In this document: one piece after another, positions 1 to 7,840 of the stretch
Numbering within the stretch: the stretch's first letter is position 1
How the letters are laid out: every line of letters starts with the position of its first letter
DNA from: Nitrospiria bacterium
Lineage (GTDB): Bacteria; Nitrospirota; Nitrospiria; SBBL01; JAADHI01
Direction of reading: 5' to 3'
Length of the DNA stretch: 33,200 nucleotides
NCBI GenBank assembly: GCA_945787655.1
Contig: CALZIJ010000047.1
Span: 1-33,200, forward strand
Notes under the pieces: generated by a model
What the model was told of the DNA's origin: nothing
Database searches by the model: none
The model's input: the letters and a program-made list of their open reading frames with translations, nothing else
Translations under genes and position numbers: made by a program

Positions 1-129
1 GAAAAGAAGGCGATGGCCGAATACGGAAGTTCCGACTCCGGTGCCTCGCTCGGCGACATTCTCGGCGCCGCCATAAAGTCGAAGCAGAAGGCGCAACAGG
101 CGGAAACCGACGGCGACAGCGACAAGTAA
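1..129 (+). CDS. rpsA: 30S ribosomal protein S1, C-terminal end (partial)
   Basis: The open frame from base 1 ends at TAA 127-129 and encodes the last 42 residues of a protein. It contains the segment SDSGASLGDILGAAIK followed by a charged tail, which I recognise as the C-terminus of alphaproteobacterial-type ribosomal protein S1, the mRNA-binding protein of the small subunit. An ihfB start lies downstream, matching the rpsA-ihfB order of Proteobacteria. Third codon positions are strongly GC-rich, unlike everything after about base 430, so this piece probably comes from another genome. The 5' part lies outside the window. Identification rests on a short tail. Confidence 0.65.
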   Translation, partial: EKKAMAEYGSSDSGASLGDILGAAIKSKQKAQQAETDGDSDK

Positions 130-130
130 G

Positions 131-145
131 CCGCGAACCTCGCGG
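131..145 (+). terminator. Short GC hairpin after rpsA
   Basis: CCGCGA and TCGCGG form a perfect 6-bp stem with a three-base loop one base after the rpsA stop codon. No clear U-run follows, so it may be a 3'-end stabilising hairpin rather than a true intrinsic terminator. Confidence 0.3.
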
Positions 146-370
146 TTCCGCAGCGTCCGGCACCGCTATGCACGAACGTCGGAATGCCGGCCCGTATTCC
201 TTTCGATAACGGCTGGACTGGATAATGTTGCTTTGTTCATAGTGGCTTCTGTCTTGACGGACCGGTTGCGCTTTGGCACGTTCTAGGGGATGGGAACCTA
301 AAGGATGGTGGCCGTCTGCGATGGTGGTCATCAGGGGCCCGGCATCGCCATGCAGGAAAGGGTGTTCCGG

Positions 371-547
371 ATGACCAAATCCGAGCTTATTCAACGATTG
401 GCGGAAAACCACCCACACCTTTATCATTCTAAATATGCTTCAAATCGTTACGCTGGTTCCCTCTATCTATATGCTGGTTCCCTCTATCTATATATTGTTG
501 GGGACTGCAGATACCTCAAAGTACGGGTCCATTCTTATACCCCCTAA
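371..547 (+). pseudogene. ihfB: 5' fragment of integration host factor beta gene, fused to unrelated sequence
   Basis: From ATG 371 the frame reads MTKSELIQRLAENHPHLYH, the typical N-terminus of IHF-beta, a DNA-bending histone-like protein that normally has about 95 residues. Homology stops after about codon 19 (base ~427). The frame then runs through low-complexity tyrosine/serine-rich sequence made by a tandem repeat and ends at 547. Base composition changes at the same point from GC-rich to AT-rich. Together with the rpsA tail upstream, this marks a joint between two unrelated DNAs. No functional IHF protein is expected. The ATG at 305 that opens the same frame is not needed. Confidence 0.6.
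452..493 (+). repeat. 21-bp tandem repeat, two perfect copies
   Basis: Two identical 21-bp units lie head to tail at 452-472 and 473-493, each beginning GCTGGTTCCCTC. They sit just after the point where ihfB homology is lost. They may mark replication slippage or a joining artefact. Confidence 0.85.
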
Positions 548-565
548 ATAGAAAGGACTTTACTC

Positions 566-604
566 ATGAAAAAAATCAACCCAGTCGCAGGAACGTTACA
601 ATAA
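566..604 (+). CDS. Possible 12-residue peptide or truncated gene start
   Basis: An AAAGGA motif at 552-557 lies about eight bases before ATG 566, and the frame MKKINPVAGTLQ ends at TAA 602-604. The spacing is that of a real translation start, but the peptide is tiny and I do not recognise it. It could be a leader peptide, the surviving start of a lost gene, or chance. Confidence 0.2.
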   Translation: MKKINPVAGTLQ

Positions 605-710
605 AAACCCCTTTTATTTTACCTCCTCACAGCCTTTATGCCAAAGTGCTGAAAAACAAACGGTTCCCTGTGTAAATCAACCTTTGAAAGAAATGCCATA
701 AATGTGTATA

Positions 711-739
711 TTGTCATGGAATTAAAAATTGGGTATAAG
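711..739 (+). promoter_or_regulatory. Sigma70-type promoter before the membrane/lipoprotein/muramidase unit
   Basis: TTGTCA (711-716) and TATAAG (734-739) are separated by 17 bases and match TTGACA/TATAAT at five of six positions each. They lie about 110 bases upstream of the signal-peptide start at 850 and point toward the three-gene unit. Confidence 0.55.
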
Positions 740-849
740 TACACACTTCAATCGTTAAAAGTTTAAACAAAAAGTTAGAACCCTTAAAAATGACAACCCG
801 TAAAATTGCAGTCTTAAACGGGATCTGCAGTGAACACTTGGGGCACCCG

Positions 850-2196
850 ATGAAAAAAAGATTTCTCCAGAGCAGTATCAAATTAAAGCCGATTGCTTAC
901 GCCGCTGGGATGGCCTTGCTTTTTTCGGGCTTGAGCAAACTGGCTCATGCGCAAGACGGGACAGCGCCTCCCTCGAACAACATCGCGTGGATCATTGGGT
1001 CCATTATTTTTGTGATCGGTGTGATCGGTGGGTTTTTATGGTATATGCACAAACTGCAAGACCGCTTCTTTGAAGGATGCAAGGAAGAAAAACACATGGC
1101 CCTGTTTTTTGAAAGCCCGGCGGGACTGCCTGCAGGAACGGTCCGGTCCGTCCTGGCCTTGATCATTGTCACCATTTCCTTGTACTTCATTGTCGTGGGA
1201 ACCTTCACGGGGACAGGTTTTCCGGAAACGCTGACAACGGTTTTAGGGACGGTCATCGGGTTTTATTTTGGGGCGCGCTCCAGCTCAAAAGGCTCAGAGC
1301 AGGCCCAACTGGATCAAGTCAAAGCCTATCAGGAAGACCGCGACAAGGCCATGACACAACACGGAGATAATCTCGCCGGGAAAATCCAAAAAGGAATCGC
1401 CATGACAAAGGTCGCCGTGGATCTTTTACCAGATGACCTCAAGAAAAAGTACAGCGGTGTCATCGGCAAGCTGGAGAATGGATTAAGCTCCGTTAAAGAC
1501 CTTTCCAAACTCGGGAATGCCGTCCAGGCGGTCGACAAGGCGAAGGAAGTGTTCGATGCCTTTCGGAAGGAAAACCCGGTTAAGGATATTGTAAAAAAAG
1601 CCAGCCTGTCTTTTGCGACGGTACTGGGCGGGTCCGTTCCCCCTGTCGCCATTATCGGAGCCGTTGTTGCCGTGGGAACTGCGCTCGCAGGCGTCGCATA
1701 TCAAAAGTGGAAATCGCGCATTTTGCATGCCCCATTCTCCCCGGCGGACACCCCGCTTAAAATTGTGGATGCCAATACCGGCTTTACACTTTTTTTGAAA
1801 TGCCCGATCTTCAAAAAGGCTTTCATGCCTGAACTGGAAGCGAACAACCGGCCGTTTATTGGCGATGCGGTCAAAGACTTTCTTGGACCAACGGAGAAAA
1901 CAACGCTCTGGAATCAATACAAAGACCGCTTTGAATCGATGGAAGAATTTGAAGCCGGCTTGGATGAATTTCGGCGGGCCGCCGTGGATTTGGAAATTAA
2001 AAACGAGATTCCACCGGAGCTGCTCACAGAAGTTGGCGGTTATGAAAACCTGGTGGCCAGCATTGATAAAATTCACGCCAACCCGGAAGCCAAAGCGGAC
2101 TTGGATGCCGTATTTATGATTTCCCAGGGATTGCAGCAAAAAGGCGAGCCGGTCAAATCCATCTTTAAAAAAGTTCGGGAGGACATCGAATCATGA
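850..2196 (+). CDS. Holin-like multi-spanning membrane protein of unknown function
   Basis: The predicted protein is 448 residues. I chose ATG 850 because it begins a classical signal peptide (KKR, a hydrophobic run, then AHA|QD at about residues 34/35). Hydrophobic segments follow at about 45-66, 98-120 and 124-142, the last ending in the small-residue-rich motif VIGFYFGAR, and another lies at 255-285. Between them is a charged, helical stretch (150-250). The C-terminal ~160 residues are soluble and unrecognised. The closely spaced helices with GFYFGAR recall phage holin-type proteins, but this is an impression. The stop overlaps the next ATG (ATGA), so it is translationally coupled to a lipoprotein gene, followed by a leaderless muramidase. 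That context suggests a role in moving or activating a wall hydrolase. Confidence 0.7.
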   Translation: MKKRFLQSSIKLKPIAYAAGMALLFSGLSKLAHAQDGTAPPSNNIAWIIGSIIFVIGVIGGFLWYMHKLQDRFFEGCKEEKHMALFFESPAGLPAGTVRSVLALIIVTISLYFIVVGTFTGTGFPETLTTVLGTVIGFYFGARSSSKGSEQAQLDQVKAYQEDRDKAMTQHGDNLAGKIQKGIAMTKVAVDLLPDDLKKKYSGVIGKLENGLSSVKDLSKLGNAVQAVDKAKEVFDAFRKENPVKDIVKKASLSFATVLGGSVPPVAIIGAVVAVGTALAGVAYQKWKSRILHAPFSPADTPLKIVDANTGFTLFLKCPIFKKAFMPELEANNRPFIGDAVKDFLGPTEKTTLWNQYKDRFESMEEFEAGLDEFRRAAVDLEIKNEIPPELLTEVGGYENLVASIDKIHANPEAKADLDAVFMISQGLQQKGEPVKSIFKKVREDIES

Positions 2197-2885
2197 GGTC
2201 CGTTTGCCCCAAGCCCTTGCAATTCGTCTTCTTCAGTATCCTGCTCATCCCCTTTTTGATCTCAGGATGCAACCCCGCGCTAAAGCCGCTCAAAAAAGCC
2301 AAAGCCGCCTGGGAAAAGCAGGAGTTTGCCAGCTTGGCCGCCATGGAGGTCTCCTGCAAGCCCTCGGACAAAGGATGCAATCAACTTCATTTGATGAAGG
2401 GCGACGCGTGTTTCCAGCTGGGCAAACTGGGCATCGACATCAAAAAACACTTCGCTTGCGCGGTCAATGCGCTCCAAACCGGCATCACGCAAACCGGCGA
2501 CTGGCAAATGAACGCCCTTAACCTCAACCGCGCGCAGACCTATGAAAATTTAATGGAATCACTCCGGCTCTGGCAGGATACAAAGCAGGGCGCGGAAGCC
2601 GAAAAGATTACCCATCAACTCGTGAGTACGGCGCAAACCTTCTTGCAGCTTGAACCGGGACATCTTGCGGGTATTTTCTTTTTAAACAGCGGCGCATATA
2701 CCTTGCTTCGCTCCGAACTGCTTCGGCAAAACAATCCTGCAAAACTGTGTATGGATTTAAACCACATCCTCCGATCCCTGAAAACCTTTGAACCCAAGGC
2801 GCGGGGGACGAAATATGCGCCGAATTTTAAACGTTTGCGCATGGATGTCAGCACGGCAAAAACAACGGTGAGCAACTGCCCCTGA
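2193..2885 (+). CDS. Helical outer-membrane-type lipoprotein
   Basis: The predicted protein is 230 residues. A basic N-terminus and hydrophobic segment lead to a lipobox LISG|C at residues 23-27, so the mature protein should be lipidated at Cys27. The rest is alpha-helical with TPR-like spacing (for example GDACFQLGKLG and LNRAQTYENLMES), and several cysteines (CKPSDKGC and others) could form disulfides in the periplasm. ATG 2193 overlaps the preceding stop codon, which indicates coupled translation with the membrane protein. I do not recognise the family. In context it may act as a periplasmic partner between the membrane protein and the muramidase or the wall, a role reminiscent of spanin lipoproteins, though it is much longer than those. 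Confidence 0.75.
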   Translation: MRSVCPKPLQFVFFSILLIPFLISGCNPALKPLKKAKAAWEKQEFASLAAMEVSCKPSDKGCNQLHLMKGDACFQLGKLGIDIKKHFACAVNALQTGITQTGDWQMNALNLNRAQTYENLMESLRLWQDTKQGAEAEKITHQLVSTAQTFLQLEPGHLAGIFFLNSGAYTLLRSELLRQNNPAKLCMDLNHILRSLKTFEPKARGTKYAPNFKRLRMDVSTAKTTVSNCP

Positions 2886-2898
2886 ATAACGGAGTCTG

Positions 2899-3807
2899 AT
2901 GATGCCTTACACACGCGGCTTAAAATATAGTTTTCCTTTAATGCGGGGAGACGATGTCCTTGCTGTACAACACCGATTACGGGAAATCGGCCACAGCCCC
3001 TCTTTAACTCCGGACGGGCTTTACGGCGCCGAAACAAAAGACGCCATACTCACCTTTCAACGGACTAAGCAGCTCAAGGCAGACGGGATTGTGGGGCCGC
3101 GAACATGGACACTGCTTTTCGAATCGATAAAAAAAGAAACGGCTTCCAATAAAATTCAAACCATATTGAAAGATCTTCAAAACCCGCATGGGTTCCGCGA
3201 GAGTGTGACCTGGCAGCTCTCACCGGAAGGGCTGCTTATTTCTGGGAAAAAACCGGAAAATACCGGAGGGAAACCCATCACCGTCAGAAAAATCTGGGAT
3301 CAGTTTGGGGAATCGATTACGGATTGGGGCACCTCTATCGGCGTACCGGTGGAACTCATTATCGCCACAATTTGTACAGAAACTCGTGGAGACCCCAATG
3401 CCGTGCGGGAGGAACCGGGATATCTCTCTGATGAAGAGACCCCGAATAAAGTTTCTCCGGGCCTGACGCAAACCCTCATTTCCACTGCCCGTGACGCACT
3501 CGGAGACGATTCGATTGACCGAGTGTGGTTGTTAAAACCTGACAATGCCATCCGTGCAGGCACGGCCTATATCGCGCACCAATGGAAAGTCTCTCATTTC
3601 GACCCGCCTAAAGTCGCTTGCGCCTATAATGCAGGGGGTGTTTATTACAATAGTAGTGAAAAAAACCGCTGGAAAATGCGGCAATACCCGATTAACAGTT
3701 CTGAACACGCGGACCGTTATATTAAATGGTTTAATGATGCCTTCCGTCTGTTTTCGGAAGAAGATCTCAGTCCCGAAATGAGCTTTTACAAACTTCTCAA
3801 CCCCTAA
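2899..3807 (+). CDS. Peptidoglycan-binding lytic transglycosylase (SLT type), no signal peptide
   Basis: The predicted protein is 302 residues. Residues 11-75 form a PG_binding_1 domain (RGDDVLAVQHRL, DGLYGAETKDAI, DGIVGPRTW). Residues ~132-285 form an SLT/lysozyme-like fold with the likely catalytic Glu161 in ICTETRGDPNAV, then the GLTQ motif and CAYNAGG. Such enzymes cleave the MurNAc-GlcNAc bond of peptidoglycan. No signal peptide or lipobox is present, so export would need a holin-like route or a secretion system; the upstream membrane protein is the obvious candidate. A GGAG motif lies four bases before ATG 2899 and seven before ATG 2902, so the second ATG may be the real start. It is the last gene of the unit, 13 bases after the lipoprotein. 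Confidence 0.85.
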   Translation: MMPYTRGLKYSFPLMRGDDVLAVQHRLREIGHSPSLTPDGLYGAETKDAILTFQRTKQLKADGIVGPRTWTLLFESIKKETASNKIQTILKDLQNPHGFRESVTWQLSPEGLLISGKKPENTGGKPITVRKIWDQFGESITDWGTSIGVPVELIIATICTETRGDPNAVREEPGYLSDEETPNKVSPGLTQTLISTARDALGDDSIDRVWLLKPDNAIRAGTAYIAHQWKVSHFDPPKVACAYNAGGVYYNSSEKNRWKMRQYPINSSEHADRYIKWFNDAFRLFSEEDLSPEMSFYKLLNP

Positions 3808-4108
3808 GTGCCACCCCTGTTTTTTTGTTCCTTTTCTGAACACAAGAATAATCTTCTCCTATTATTAAAAATCTGCTTTTATCTATAAAGTTTTCCCGGA
3901 AAATCGCCGATAACTAACATTAGGTTCCCGGTGCGTTTTTTGAAGAATACGGTCACCCTTTCTTCTTAATCTGTATTCACCGGACCACGGGGTATTTTGC
4001 GCTGATGATTTAAATACGAACAAAACCACATCGACCTGGGAGGGCGCTGCAGTTTTTGATCATTCTCACATTAAATAGATATTTTTTAAGAAAAGGGCAC
4101 GATGTTTA
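3808..4108. other. Intergenic region with nested inverted repeats
   Basis: There is no gene in these 301 bases. CCGGTG (3928-3933) can pair with CACCGG (3978-3983), and inside it GAATAC (3945-3950) with GTATTC (3973-3978), giving an imperfect hairpin ahead of the kinase gene. A 13-base palindrome (TTTTCC-C-GGAAAA) lies at 3891-3903. I see no convincing sigma70 promoter or intrinsic terminator. Confidence 0.4.
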
Positions 4109-5632
4109 ATGAAAGTAAATCCTGAACTACCTCAACAAAAAAAACAAGCCCCAAAAAGCCAAAGCGCGCAACATTTAAAAACAGAAACAAATCAGGCGGG
4201 GCGAATACTGATCGTCGAGGATAAAACGACCGTTTATTCTCAACTTCAAAAAATATTAGGCAGCAAGGGGTCTGCGTCAGATCAGAATCCCACGATAAAG
4301 AAAGGGGAAACACATCCAAAACCTTCCAGTGACGGGACCACGTTCACAATAACATCCGTCCGGAGCGGCAAAGATGCCCTAGACCGCATTCAGGAAGCCC
4401 AAAAGAATGGGACGCCCTACACGATGGTCTTTGTCGTCCCGACGACAACACCGGGCAAAGAAGCGCTGAAAACCATTTCGACAGTACTTCATGAAGACCC
4501 GGCCCTACAAATTATCCTCTGTACTGAACATCAGGACTATCGCTGGGATGAAATCCTTAAACATATTGGAGAAACAGACCGGTTATTGATTCTGAAAAAC
4601 CCCCTCGAACCCATCGATACCCTTCAACTGGTGCATGCGCTCCAGAAAAAATGGATGGTAAACCAACAAAATCACCTTCGCTTAAAGCAAGCGGAAGCGC
4701 AACTCCTCTCTCGGACACGGGCCTTGCGTGCTGTAAATCACCGCCTCAAAGACGAGGTCTCCGGACGGGAACGAATAGAAATGGAATTACGCCTGGCCCA
4801 AAAACTGGAAGCCGTCGGACAACTGGCCGCGGGGATCGCACACGAGATTAACACCCCCATCCAATTTATCGGGGATAATGTCCATTTTTTGAAAACCTCT
4901 TTTGATGATTACCTGGGATTGATTTCAAAATATCAAGAAGCCTGTCGTCTTTTATCGAATATGCCTGAACATCAAACACTTGCAGAAGAGATCGAGGAAG
5001 AAGAAGAAATTACAGATTTGGATTTTTTACAAGAGCGGGTGCCCAGGGCGTTTGAAAGAGCCTTTGAAGGTCTGGAGCGGGTCACCACAATCGTCCAGGC
5101 CATGAAGGAATTCTCACATCCTGACCAGCGCGAAAAAGTTCCCACAGACCTGAATAACAGTATCAGCAATACCCTCACAGTCGCCACCAACGAATATAAG
5201 TATGTTGCTGAAATCGAGACCGATTTTGGGGACATTCCACCTGTCACTTGCTTGGGCGGGGACGTCAATCAGGTTTTTCTAAACCTGATTGTTAACGCTG
5301 CACATGCCATCGCCGATATCGTCAAAGACCCTGAAGAAAAAGGGAAAATATGGATTAAAACTGAAAAAGAGGATGCACATACCGTGCTGATAACCATTCG
5401 TGATTCCGGGAGCGGCATCCCGGAAGACATCCGACAGAGAATATTCGACCCCTTTTTTACAACCAAAGGCGTCGGGAAGGGAACGGGCCAGGGGCTTGCT
5501 ATCGCCCGATCTGTGATCGTCGACAAGCATAACGGCACCATGTCCCTGGAAAGCAATGTTGGCGAAGGGACTACTTTTTTTATCCGCTTGCCCATCAATG
5601 GAAACACACTATCTAAAGAGGAGGCCGCATGA
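4109..5632 (+). CDS. Hybrid histidine kinase with degenerate N-terminal receiver
   Basis: The predicted protein is 507 residues with no transmembrane segment, so it is cytoplasmic. Residues ~30-185 are receiver-like (RILIVEDKTT; LLILKNPLE keeps the conserved lysine), but the phosphoacceptor position reads FVVPTTTPG where relatives have an FVDVRMPPG-type motif, so it is probably a pseudo-receiver. A coiled coil (~185-235) leads to the H-box AAGIAHEINTP with His245. The ATPase domain has the N-box LNLIVNAAHAI, the G1 motif RDSGSGIP, the F-box FDPFFTTK and the G2 motif GTGQGLAI. The TGA overlaps the ATG of the receiver-HDOD gene, so the two are co-translated and likely a cognate pair. An AAAAGGG motif lies upstream of ATG 4109; ATG 4102 is out of frame and closes at once. 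Confidence 0.9.
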   Translation: MKVNPELPQQKKQAPKSQSAQHLKTETNQAGRILIVEDKTTVYSQLQKILGSKGSASDQNPTIKKGETHPKPSSDGTTFTITSVRSGKDALDRIQEAQKNGTPYTMVFVVPTTTPGKEALKTISTVLHEDPALQIILCTEHQDYRWDEILKHIGETDRLLILKNPLEPIDTLQLVHALQKKWMVNQQNHLRLKQAEAQLLSRTRALRAVNHRLKDEVSGRERIEMELRLAQKLEAVGQLAAGIAHEINTPIQFIGDNVHFLKTSFDDYLGLISKYQEACRLLSNMPEHQTLAEEIEEEEEITDLDFLQERVPRAFERAFEGLERVTTIVQAMKEFSHPDQREKVPTDLNNSISNTLTVATNEYKYVAEIETDFGDIPPVTCLGGDVNQVFLNLIVNAAHAIADIVKDPEEKGKIWIKTEKEDAHTVLITIRDSGSGIPEDIRQRIFDPFFTTKGVGKGTGQGLAIARSVIVDKHNGTMSLESNVGEGTTFFIRLPINGNTLSKEEAA

Positions 5633-6831
5633 AACGAATCCTATTCGTTGACGATGAACCCCGTATTCTGGAGGGGCTTCAAAACCTGCTCCGGAGACAA
5701 CGCAGGAAATGGGATATGGTATTTGCCCTGGGTGGAGAACACGCACTGGAAGAACTCAAAAAGGCCCCGTTTGATGTCATCGTCACAGATATGCGCATGC
5801 CAGGCATTGATGGCGCCGCCCTTTTAAGGGAAGTCCAGCAAACACATAAAAATACTGTGCGTATTGTGCTCTCAGGCTATACAGAACTGGAAGCCGCGCT
5901 CCGGGTTGTTCCTGTAGCGCATCAATTCCTAACCAAACCCTGTAGCCCGGAAGTCCTGGAAAATGTTGTAGAACGCGCATGTACACTGCAAGCCCTGGTG
6001 TCCAACGAAGTGCTGCTTCAAACGATCGGGAAAATAGAAAAACTGCCTCCCCTCCCGCGTATGTACAGTGCCCTGACCACTGCACTCTCCGACCCGGATA
6101 CGGGCGCGGAAGAGGTTTCCAAGATACTGGGCCAAGACATTGCCATGTGCGCCAAAATGTTGCAACTTGTCAATTCTTCTTTTTTCGCTTCCGCGATGAA
6201 AATTACCAATATCCAGTTTGCAGTCGTCCGCCTCGGATTTCAGACAATTAAAAACCTGGCGCTCTCGCTGGAATTATTTCATTCCGATATTGTCTCAAGG
6301 GTTGAAGGGTTTTCAGTTGAAACCCTTCAAAAAGAGGCCTTGATGACCGCTCACATCGCCAAAAGTCTGTTTAAGGAAAAACGACAATCAGATGATGCCT
6401 TCATGGCAGCCATGCTGCACGATATCGGAACCTTGATTATGGCGACGGAAATACCGGATGAGCTCGAGCAGGCCATTCAGGTCTCCAAAGAAGAACACAT
6501 TCCGCAACACGAAGCGGAACAAAAAGTGATTGGGGTGACACATGCCGAAGTCGGGGCCTATCTTTTAGGTGTTTGGGGATTACCCTATCCTATCGTGGAA
6601 GCTGTGGCCAATCACCATACGCCGGGACGAGTCCCTTCTCAGGACTTTGATACCCTGGCCGCCGTGTATGTTTCTGATTACTTGAGGCGTGAAGTCGAAA
6701 ATGACATCACACTTGCTCTTCCACTCGATGAAGCTTACTTGGAAAAACTGGGCGTTTCTGAGCAAATGGGGGACTGGAGAAAGATCGCTGAAAAACAGGC
6801 AGAAAACATGCAGGACCCAACAATGGCATAG
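5629..6831 (+). CDS. Response regulator with HDOD output domain
   Basis: The predicted protein is 400 residues. The receiver domain (1-120) has acidic residues Asp8-Asp9, phosphoacceptor Asp54 in VTDMRMPG, and Lys in FLTKPCSPE. Residues ~135-340 are an HDOD domain with MLHDIGTL and VANHHTPG, related to HD phosphodiesterases but usually regulatory in c-di-GMP, motility or stress signalling. The gene starts on the ATGA overlap with the kinase stop, making that kinase its likely donor. It ends in TAG at 6829-6831. The same frame then stays open for 66 more codons to TAA at 7027-7029, which is unusual but shows no recognisable domain. The gene is complete compared with family members. Confidence 0.9.
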   Translation: MKRILFVDDEPRILEGLQNLLRRQRRKWDMVFALGGEHALEELKKAPFDVIVTDMRMPGIDGAALLREVQQTHKNTVRIVLSGYTELEAALRVVPVAHQFLTKPCSPEVLENVVERACTLQALVSNEVLLQTIGKIEKLPPLPRMYSALTTALSDPDTGAEEVSKILGQDIAMCAKMLQLVNSSFFASAMKITNIQFAVVRLGFQTIKNLALSLELFHSDIVSRVEGFSVETLQKEALMTAHIAKSLFKEKRQSDDAFMAAMLHDIGTLIMATEIPDELEQAIQVSKEEHIPQHEAEQKVIGVTHAEVGAYLLGVWGLPYPIVEAVANHHTPGRVPSQDFDTLAAVYVSDYLRREVENDITLALPLDEAYLEKLGVSEQMGDWRKIAEKQAENMQDPTMA

Positions 6832-7215
6832 ACAACTGTTACAATGGGAGACACGCATGAGTTACTCAGAAGTGATCAGCAGGTTCCCATGATCGAGGAT
6901 ATCCATCTGTATACGGCTTCAATCCTTATAAAGGCCCGTCGGGAAGGTCTATCTCTCTTCCCTCTGGACACTGCTAATGACGATATGGGATCTAAAAATA
7001 AACCACAACCCATCATAGAATGCGGATAAAAACATGATATCCCGTCTGATTGATACGACTCCAAAATACAGAAGACTTTTGTCCCCTTCGGAGAGCTTCT
7101 TTGAATCAATCAACACTCCGCCTGCAAATAAGAGTCGAATACTAAACCCAAAATATTGCTTCAAGTTTAGGTCACCTGAAATATACTTCACATCTTGGCC
7201 TGTGGAGGAGGAAAA
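6832..7215. other. Gap between two regulator genes, possible gene remnant
   Basis: These 384 bases hold no confident gene. The frame continuing past the HDOD stop is open to 7029. A short frame from ATG 6857 with GGGAGA upstream (MSYSEVISRFP) ends after 11 codons at a TGA, from which the other frame continues, as in a decayed gene. A second frame (7034-7219) looks like chance. A strong GGAGGAGG just before 7216 belongs to the next gene. Confidence 0.4.
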
Positions 7216-7788
7216 ATGAAAAATGAAAATACAGTGTTATTTGTAGACGACGAACCCAATGTTGTTGAGGGCCTTCAAAACCGTTTACATAAAGAAGCCT
7301 ATCGCATACTCACCGCAACATCAGCAAAGGAAGGGCTTGAAATACTCACCCGTACACGGGTGGATGTCGTTGTCTCAGACGAGCAAATGCCTGGGATGAC
7401 GGGCTCTGAATTTTTAGCACAAGTCTATAAATCCTATCCGGAAACCATACGAATTATCCTGACAGGACAGGCCAGTTTGGAAGCCGCCATCCGGGCCATT
7501 AACGAAGGGAAAATCTACCGCTTTCTGACTAAACCCTGTAATGCTGTCGATCTTTCCCAAACCATCCGGCATGCCCTTCAGATGAAAACACTCACGAAAG
7601 AAAGCGCACGACTGCTTTCCACGGCACGCCGTCAAAACGAAATTCTTTCAGATTTGGAAAAAGAACATCCGGGTATTTCACGCATTAATCAAACGGAAGA
7701 AGGAGAAATCCTACTGGAAGAATCAAATTATGATGTGGAATTACTTTTGAAGGAAATTAACGAGGAAATCAATTTATTTGAAAACTAA
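7216..7788 (+). CDS. Single-receiver response regulator with helical tail
   Basis: The predicted protein is 190 residues. ATG 7216 follows a strong GGAGGAGG ribosome binding site; TTG 7195 in the same frame is less likely. Residues 1-125 are a receiver with Asp11-Asp12, phosphoacceptor Asp55 in VSDEQMPGMTG, conserved Thr in ILTGQ and Lys in FLTKPCN. The receiver is closely similar in style to that of the HDOD regulator. The tail (~126-190) is charged and helical with no DNA-binding domain, so it probably works by protein contacts or as a phosphate shuttle in the kinase/HDOD pathway upstream. A strong terminator follows. Confidence 0.88.
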   Translation: MKNENTVLFVDDEPNVVEGLQNRLHKEAYRILTATSAKEGLEILTRTRVDVVVSDEQMPGMTGSEFLAQVYKSYPETIRIILTGQASLEAAIRAINEGKIYRFLTKPCNAVDLSQTIRHALQMKTLTKESARLLSTARRQNEILSDLEKEHPGISRINQTEEGEILLEESNYDVELLLKEINEEINLFEN

Positions 7789-7798
7789 CCCGCCTCAT

Positions 7799-7838
7799 CA
7801 TAAAACGGAGAGAAGGTTAACCTCCTCTCCGTTTTATG
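7799..7838. terminator. Symmetrical intrinsic terminator between convergent units
   Basis: A perfect 14-bp inverted repeat, CATAAAACGGAGAG at 7799-7812 and its complement at 7825-7838, flanks a 12-base loop that itself contains GGTTAACC. The T-run on one side and A-run on the other let it stop transcription from the response regulator (+) and from rnpB (-). Confidence 0.85.
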
Positions 7839-7840
7839 AA

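Larger units (their letters stand above)
430..849. other. AT-rich gap without a convincing gene
   Basis: This stretch holds the 21-bp repeat, a 12-codon reading frame with a ribosome binding site (566-604), and a promoter (711-739). ATG 790 opens in the same frame as the membrane protein but adds 20 residues ahead of a normal signal peptide, so I start that gene at 850. I see no tRNA, mobile element or longer coding region here. Confidence 0.6.

Noticed and set aside
1483-2139. 218-codon open frame on the minus strand opposite the membrane protein
   Set aside because: The plus-strand gene has a signal peptide, hydrophobic helices and coupling to the next gene; the reverse frame shows none of these.
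850-3807. Prophage remnant
   Set aside because: Only lysis-like functions are present; there is no integrase, terminase, capsid or tail gene and no attachment-site repeat.
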